Notes under the pieces: generated by a model
Told to the model about the DNA's origin: nothing
Databases searched by the model: none
The model's input: the letters and a program-made list of their open reading frames with translations, nothing else
Source: a virus
DNA: 64,000 nt
Virus record (IMG/VR): IMGVR_UViG_3300018065_000015
Span: 1 to 64,000 of that record
Strand: one strand, 5' to 3'
Translations under genes and position numbers: made by a program
Shown: positions 59,649 through 64,000 of the stretch, piece by piece
Layout: each line of letters opens with the position of its first letter
Position numbering within the stretch: the first letter of the stretch is position 1

Positions 59649-61190
59649 ATGTCAAAAGTGGCAATGATCCGCAAAAGCGGACCGTTCATTGCGGTCTCGC
59701 AGGACGGCGTAGCTTCGCTCACGCCGAACGAATACCGGATCCTTGAAAACCAGCTCTGGTACACCAAGCTCACGTTTCACTACGGTGCAGCTGCCTATGA
59801 CCCCCATACGGGGGATCGGCAGAGCATGTCCGGCGAGCGCCGAAAGCTCTATCAGTACGACAATAACGGACATTTCATCTGCCAGCGCGGCTTCTACCCC
59901 CGGGTTAGGGGGTTACTTGAGGAAGCCGGGTATACCATCACCTTCGTCGACACGGATCCGCCTGTGGATCCTGTCATCTACACGCCCGACTGGGATCGGA
60001 TCTTCGAACGCTTCCAACTCCGTGCGAAGCAGGACGAGTGTCTCGCCCAGATCGACATGCACGACGGTGGCTATATCGATGCGCCTCCAGCGTTCGGTAA
60101 GACGCACGTAATGGCCATGGTGAGTTCCATGTACCCGAGGGCCAAGATTGACATCGTGGCCAAGAGAAAGGACGTGGTGGGCCGTATACGCGATCTCCTG
60201 ACGCGTTGGGTCCCTAGCGTCGGTATGGTCGGCGGAGGCAAGAAGCAGAAGGGGCGAGTCACGGTCTACACCGCTGACAGCTTGCACCACTCTGACTTCG
60301 ACGCGCATATCATGCTGGCCGACGAAGGGCACGAGTTGATGACAGATCGTCTAGCCAAGCTGCTGGGCAACTATCACTACTCTCGCAACTTCGCATTCTC
60401 TGCTACCCCGGACACGCGCCTCGACAATGCCCACTTCCGCATGGAGGGCATCTTTGGGCCGTGCGTCTTCAAGATGTCTCAGCAAGAGGCAGAGCAGGCG
60501 GGACTCGTGTCGCCTGTCTTCGTACAGTGGATCGATGTTCGGCTGTCGCACAACCCGATCGCCAACATCAAGACTCTCGTGGCGCAGAAGCGCAACGGGA
60601 TCTGGAGGAATCAATACCGCAACCAGGTCATCGCTGAAACCGCTCGGGCGTTCCGAGAGGGCGACGATCAGGTGCTCATCCTCGTCGACACAGTGGACCA
60701 TGCATTGCATCTGCGAAAGCTGTTGCCGGAGGCGGCGCTGTGTTACTCTGAAGGTGCTCTCACCGACGGATCGAAGCGGGCCATGTTCATACGGAACGGT
60801 TTGCTCGACGAGGACGAACAGATGACTACGGCGCTGCGCAACAGTCTGCGGCACCAGTTCGAGAACCGTGAAATCAAGCTGGTCATCGCTACAGGTGTCT
60901 GGTCCGTCGGCGTGTCTTTCGATTCGCTGAACGTCTTGATCCGCGCCGATGCCGGCGCCAGCGAAACTACCAACATCCAACTGCCCGGCCGCGTGTGTCG
61001 AATCGACCCATCGAGCGGCAAGCAGTGTGGCATTCTCATCGACTTCAATGACGTATGGGATACGAAGTTCAAAGGCCGAGCCGCAGACCGTCGACGCGAT
61101 TATCACAAACGCGGATGGACGCAGCTGCTGGCTGACGGCAAATTGTGGACCCCAGGCATGAGAGTGAACCGTGTCGGAACACAGAAATAG
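59649..61190 (+). CDS. SF2 DNA helicase (UvsW-like)
   Basis: 513 aa. Motif I APPAFGKTH near 146, motif II LADEGHE near 222, motif III SATP near 249, motif VI QLPGRVCRID near 455. The layout fits SF2 helicases such as T4 UvsW. An N-terminal domain of about 110 residues precedes the motor. ATG chosen for AAGGA upstream. Likely acts in branch migration or replication restart with the nuclease pair. Confidence 0.88.
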   Translation: MSKVAMIRKSGPFIAVSQDGVASLTPNEYRILENQLWYTKLTFHYGAAAYDPHTGDRQSMSGERRKLYQYDNNGHFICQRGFYPRVRGLLEEAGYTITFVDTDPPVDPVIYTPDWDRIFERFQLRAKQDECLAQIDMHDGGYIDAPPAFGKTHVMAMVSSMYPRAKIDIVAKRKDVVGRIRDLLTRWVPSVGMVGGGKKQKGRVTVYTADSLHHSDFDAHIMLADEGHELMTDRLAKLLGNYHYSRNFAFSATPDTRLDNAHFRMEGIFGPCVFKMSQQEAEQAGLVSPVFVQWIDVRLSHNPIANIKTLVAQKRNGIWRNQYRNQVIAETARAFREGDDQVLILVDTVDHALHLRKLLPEAALCYSEGALTDGSKRAMFIRNGLLDEDEQMTTALRNSLRHQFENREIKLVIATGVWSVGVSFDSLNVLIRADAGASETTNIQLPGRVCRIDPSSGKQCGILIDFNDVWDTKFKGRAADRRRDYHKRGWTQLLADGKLWTPGMRVNRVGTQK

Positions 61191-61884
61191 CTCGTTGCGT
61201 ATGCAGCGGCCGCCGCCGGAAGAATACGAGGCGCTGCCGGAACGCAACATGTTCTCCACCAACCCCGCTGGTCACATGGCCAGGCGGCTCTACCAAGCGT
61301 ACAAACGCGAGACATACTGGCGTGCTATGCGCGTGGAGAATGTCAAGCTACCGAACTTCAACACGCGCGAGCTGGGTGACTGCTGGCCGCGGCTGGCACG
61401 CCTCATCATGCAGTCGGGCTGGTCGAATGCCGAGCGGTTCATCCACGTGCAGTTCAAGTACGGGCCGAGCAGCGAGAAGCTGCAGACGCTCGAGCACGGA
61501 CCGCTGGTGAACATGCTCACGTCCGAAAAGGCGATGAAGCAGTACACGCAGTACATCGTCCGTGCCGACAGCATGCTGGTACAGCAGTTGGAGTCTGCCA
61601 AACTCGAGTTCAAGTGTGCTAGCGCTGAATGCGCGGGACAGTACCCGCACCTGCCCACCAGGGAGCGCTGGGAACTTATTCTCATGAATAAAATGTTGGA
61701 TCTCCCGCCGCTGTTCCGGTACTGCGTGGCCTCTTCCGAGGGGCTCGCCTGTGCCAAGGACTTGTGGGAAGAAGGCTTTCAGCAGTTCATGTCCGATCCG
61801 ATCGGGTATACGCGTACGTGGGAAGCGACCATTCCTGCCGAAATGAAAGCCGAAGCCGAAGAACTACTGCAGCTCAAACTCTAG
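61171..61884 (+). CDS. Unknown protein, 237 aa
   Basis: GTG start overlapping the helicase end (ATG 61201 is an alternative). A helical protein with CASAEC near the middle. It contains an in-frame copy of TTATTC/GAATAA (61676-61691) just before an internal ATG. Confidence 0.72.
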   Translation: MSEHRNSSLRMQRPPPEEYEALPERNMFSTNPAGHMARRLYQAYKRETYWRAMRVENVKLPNFNTRELGDCWPRLARLIMQSGWSNAERFIHVQFKYGPSSEKLQTLEHGPLVNMLTSEKAMKQYTQYIVRADSMLVQQLESAKLEFKCASAECAGQYPHLPTRERWELILMNKMLDLPPLFRYCVASSEGLACAKDLWEEGFQQFMSDPIGYTRTWEATIPAEMKAEAEELLQLKL

Positions 61885-61895
61885 AAAGGGGCATC

Positions 61896-63551
61896 ATGGA
61901 GAACCCTATGGTCAAAGTGGAAGCGCCGGTAGCTCCTGTCAACGAGCCCGGGCAACTCCAGGAAACCAAGAAGGACGATATCGATCCCAATCCGATCGAC
62001 GACTTCTCGATCGAGTTCCTGTTGCTGCACGCTTCTCGTGACCGCGAAGTCTACTATGCTGTGCGTCAGCACCTGGAGCCTGAGCATCTCGGCTTCCCGC
62101 AAGAGCTGCCGTATCGGGTGTACCTGAAGGCGTTGTACGAGTATTTCGACAAGTACAACCGCCTACCCAATCGGCAGAGCATCTGGATCCGAGTGATCGA
62201 CGAGCTTAACGCCATGCCAAACCTGCACGCCGATGTGTTCAAGGTGGCAGAGGGCGTGATGGACTGGATCTTCGACGAGAACGTCAACCCAATCTCGTCG
62301 TTCGAGCCCGACGCCGCGCTGGACATCCTGCGGAAGGTCCTGGTTGACCGCGGCCCCGGCCGCAGGTTGAAGGACGCCGTCGCCAGAGCGGGCTACAGCC
62401 ACATCAACGATCTCCCAAAGCTGGTGCTCGCAGCACAGAAGCAGATCGAGGTGATCGAAACTATCGGACGTGTCAACGAAGAGGAGACAATACCGATGGA
62501 ATGGGACCAAGTAGCGCGGCCACGCTGGCCGACTGGCGTGTCGTTTATCGATCGCGCGATGGAAGGCGGTTCCGAGCCGGGTGACGTCAACGTCATCATC
62601 GGAGCCACGGGCGGCGGCAAGACTACACTGTCCATGCAGATGGCGGTGTCGATCGCACGCATCCAGAACCAGATCGAGATGACCGGAGACGGTGAGCCCG
62701 GCCTGGTGGTCTTCATCAGCTACGAGGATAACCGTCGAATGCTACAGATCCGTGCTGCATCCTGTGCGGCGCAGGTCCCGAAGAACCAGCTGCGCTTCAT
62801 GCAAGAGCCGCTGAGCACTACGGGCAATCTGAAGAGCTACGAGCAGACCATGTATCGTGCAGCGCCCGCCACTGGTGAGCTGCTGGGCGAACGTGAGCGC
62901 CTGCAAGCTGCCCGTGGGTGGCTCAACAGGTACATGAAGTTCGTCGACTTCCACGACGGTAAGGAAGGCGGCGGAGGCGGCGTTATGGAGGCACGGCAAC
63001 GGTTACTCGCCATCCAGGGCAAGTCCGACATACCCATCCGCACCGTGGTGCTGGACTGGGCGGGCCTGATGGTGCGGAAGCACCTGCTGGAGACGAACCG
63101 TCAGGTCGACGGCAGCAACATGGCTGTGATGCTGGGCGGCTTGGTCGCTGAGCTGAAAGAGCAAGTCGCTGCCGAGTTCAACTGCACTGTATGGCTGCCG
63201 CACCAGCTTCGCGGACAGGCGACAGGCAGGTCTCCATCGGTTGCCCCAAACCACAATGAGGCCGAGTGGTGTGCCTCCTTCGCCAATATGGCGTGGTATG
63301 CGTTCTGCATAGGGACCAAGGACAAGCAGCATAATGTCTGCCAGCTGGTCGCTACGAAGACGCGCCACGGTGAAGGTATGCCTCCGGCGATCGTACGCGT
63401 AGACGGCGGGTTTTGCAAGCTGACCGACGTGTCGGACCAGTTTGAGCCGGACCATGTCCGACGACAGATCGTGCCGCGTGACGATGTTGCGAACTACCAC
63501 GACAACATCCAAAACGAATCTGACGACTACTGGGACGAGGTCACATCATGA
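61896..63551 (+). CDS. DnaB-like replicative helicase
   Basis: 551 aa. An N-terminal helical domain (about 25-170) resembles the DnaB N-terminal region. The RecA-type motor has Walker A GATGGGKTT near 236, VFISYEDN near 275, and VVLDWAGLM (Walker B region) near 388, with WLPHQLRGQ and TKTRHG further on. This fits SF4 helicases. AAAGG precedes the ATG. ATGA overlap with the next gene. Confidence 0.87.
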   Translation: MENPMVKVEAPVAPVNEPGQLQETKKDDIDPNPIDDFSIEFLLLHASRDREVYYAVRQHLEPEHLGFPQELPYRVYLKALYEYFDKYNRLPNRQSIWIRVIDELNAMPNLHADVFKVAEGVMDWIFDENVNPISSFEPDAALDILRKVLVDRGPGRRLKDAVARAGYSHINDLPKLVLAAQKQIEVIETIGRVNEEETIPMEWDQVARPRWPTGVSFIDRAMEGGSEPGDVNVIIGATGGGKTTLSMQMAVSIARIQNQIEMTGDGEPGLVVFISYEDNRRMLQIRAASCAAQVPKNQLRFMQEPLSTTGNLKSYEQTMYRAAPATGELLGERERLQAARGWLNRYMKFVDFHDGKEGGGGGVMEARQRLLAIQGKSDIPIRTVVLDWAGLMVRKHLLETNRQVDGSNMAVMLGGLVAELKEQVAAEFNCTVWLPHQLRGQATGRSPSVAPNHNEAEWCASFANMAWYAFCIGTKDKQHNVCQLVATKTRHGEGMPPAIVRVDGGFCKLTDVSDQFEPDHVRRQIVPRDDVANYHDNIQNESDDYWDEVTS

Positions 63552-64000
63552 AATCGGTTACCGGCGTGACCCTGGGCAACGATGCCGCAGGCGCACACGT
63601 CATCAACCCGTTCCTTTACGAGAAGCTCCAGAAACGCTTCGGCGATGTTATCATCGCCAAGCAAGGCGAGCCGATCTACGGGAACTACACGTATGACGGC
63701 AGCGGCTTCAAGTACGACACCCTCGGCGGAGAGTATTATCGCGTCTGCTGCCCGTTCTGCGAGCAGAAGCGCGCGGTGGATACCAAACACCGACTGTGGA
63801 TCAGCCATCGCTGGGGCGTCGGCCTCGACGAGGATGACCCGCAGACCAAACTGAAGCCGAACGATCGGTTTTGGTGGGCGTGGGTGTGCTACAACGAGCA
63901 TTGCGAAGAGAACCCGGCGAACACCAAACAGTTGCAGACCTGGGTCTACGGCGGTATCGGCCGGGAGCTACACGCGCCCGCCGTCAAGCTGCAGTTCCAC
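63548..64000 (+). CDS. Zinc-binding replication protein, 3' end outside window
   Basis: Partial, 151 residues. CCPFCEQKR near 72 and CYNEHC near 114 form a zinc-finger-like set resembling those of phage primases. Directly coupled to the DnaB-like helicase by ATGA, so a primase is plausible, but the catalytic region is not in the window. Confidence 0.6.
   Translation, partial: MKSVTGVTLGNDAAGAHVINPFLYEKLQKRFGDVIIAKQGEPIYGNYTYDGSGFKYDTLGGEYYRVCCPFCEQKRAVDTKHRLWISHRWGVGLDEDDPQTKLKPNDRFWWAWVCYNEHCEENPANTKQLQTWVYGGIGRELHAPAVKLQFH

Noticed and set aside
1-64000. CRISPR array, insertion sequence or transposase
   Set aside because: No regularly spaced direct repeats and no transposase motifs were seen; the only mobile-type genes are the two HNH endonucleases.

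Overview
The window is a stretch of a large double-stranded DNA tailed-phage genome, about 57-58 % GC by eye. The evidence is a complete terminase large subunit, a replication and recombination block (primase-like protein, DnaB-like helicase, SF2 helicase, Rad50/Mre11-like pair, NAD-dependent DNA ligase), a phage sigma factor, nucleotide-metabolism enzymes, tRNA genes, HNH endonucleases and dozens of short ORFs packed head to tail with ATGA overlaps and strong Shine-Dalgarno sites. Two Tat signal peptides, a CsrA, an HldE-like ADP-heptose enzyme and sigma70-like promoters point to a bacterial, probably Gram-negative host. The host cannot be named from the sequence.

Layout. 1-10.5 kb: a plus-strand cluster around a Ycf46-like AAA+ ATPase with its usual partners DUF1257 and DUF2997, then a SWIM zinc-finger protein, a GP88-family protein and an Asp-rich protein. 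10.3-11.6 kb: one minus-strand gene. 11.6-14.7 kb: a CHC2 zinc-finger primase-like protein. 14.7-18.7 kb: an RNA-rich region with four conventional tRNAs (two CAT, Glu TTC, Gln TTG), two HNH genes, tRNA-like relics and a large structured RNA. 18.7-24.1 kb: a second GP88 protein, a Tat-exported protein, a radical SAM enzyme and small genes. 24.15-24.65 kb: a second RNA island with what read as two circularly permuted tRNA genes. 24.7-28.3 kb: small genes and the minus-strand terminase. 28.3-36.1 kb: membrane proteins, RNase H-like protein, a GHKL ATPase carrying an HEXXH motif, and DNA ligase. 36.2-39.5 kb: a minus-strand operon (SPFH protein, P-loop kinase, MazG-like protein, HAD nucleotidase, phosphoesterase) behind a sigma70-type promoter. 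39.6-53.2 kb: basic proteins, a Tat-exported HEXXH protein, sigma factor, nucleoside diphosphate kinase, small genes, HldE-like enzyme and CsrA. 53.3-64 kb: the recombination and replication block.

How parts may fit together. Nucleotide supply (ndk, kinase, HAD nucleotidase, MazG-like) and DNA handling (ligase, SbcCD-like pair, helicases, primase-like protein) form a standard lytic programme. Expression control may involve the phage sigma factor, CsrA and a repeated TTATTC/GAATAA hairpin placed at several gene starts. Eight otherwise different proteins end in a shared short basic tag (R-x-[PFWS]-R-[GKR]-[VI]). The most unusual feature is the pair of permuted tRNA genes, in which the 3' half precedes the 5' half, all arms can be rebuilt, and the flanks are complementary.
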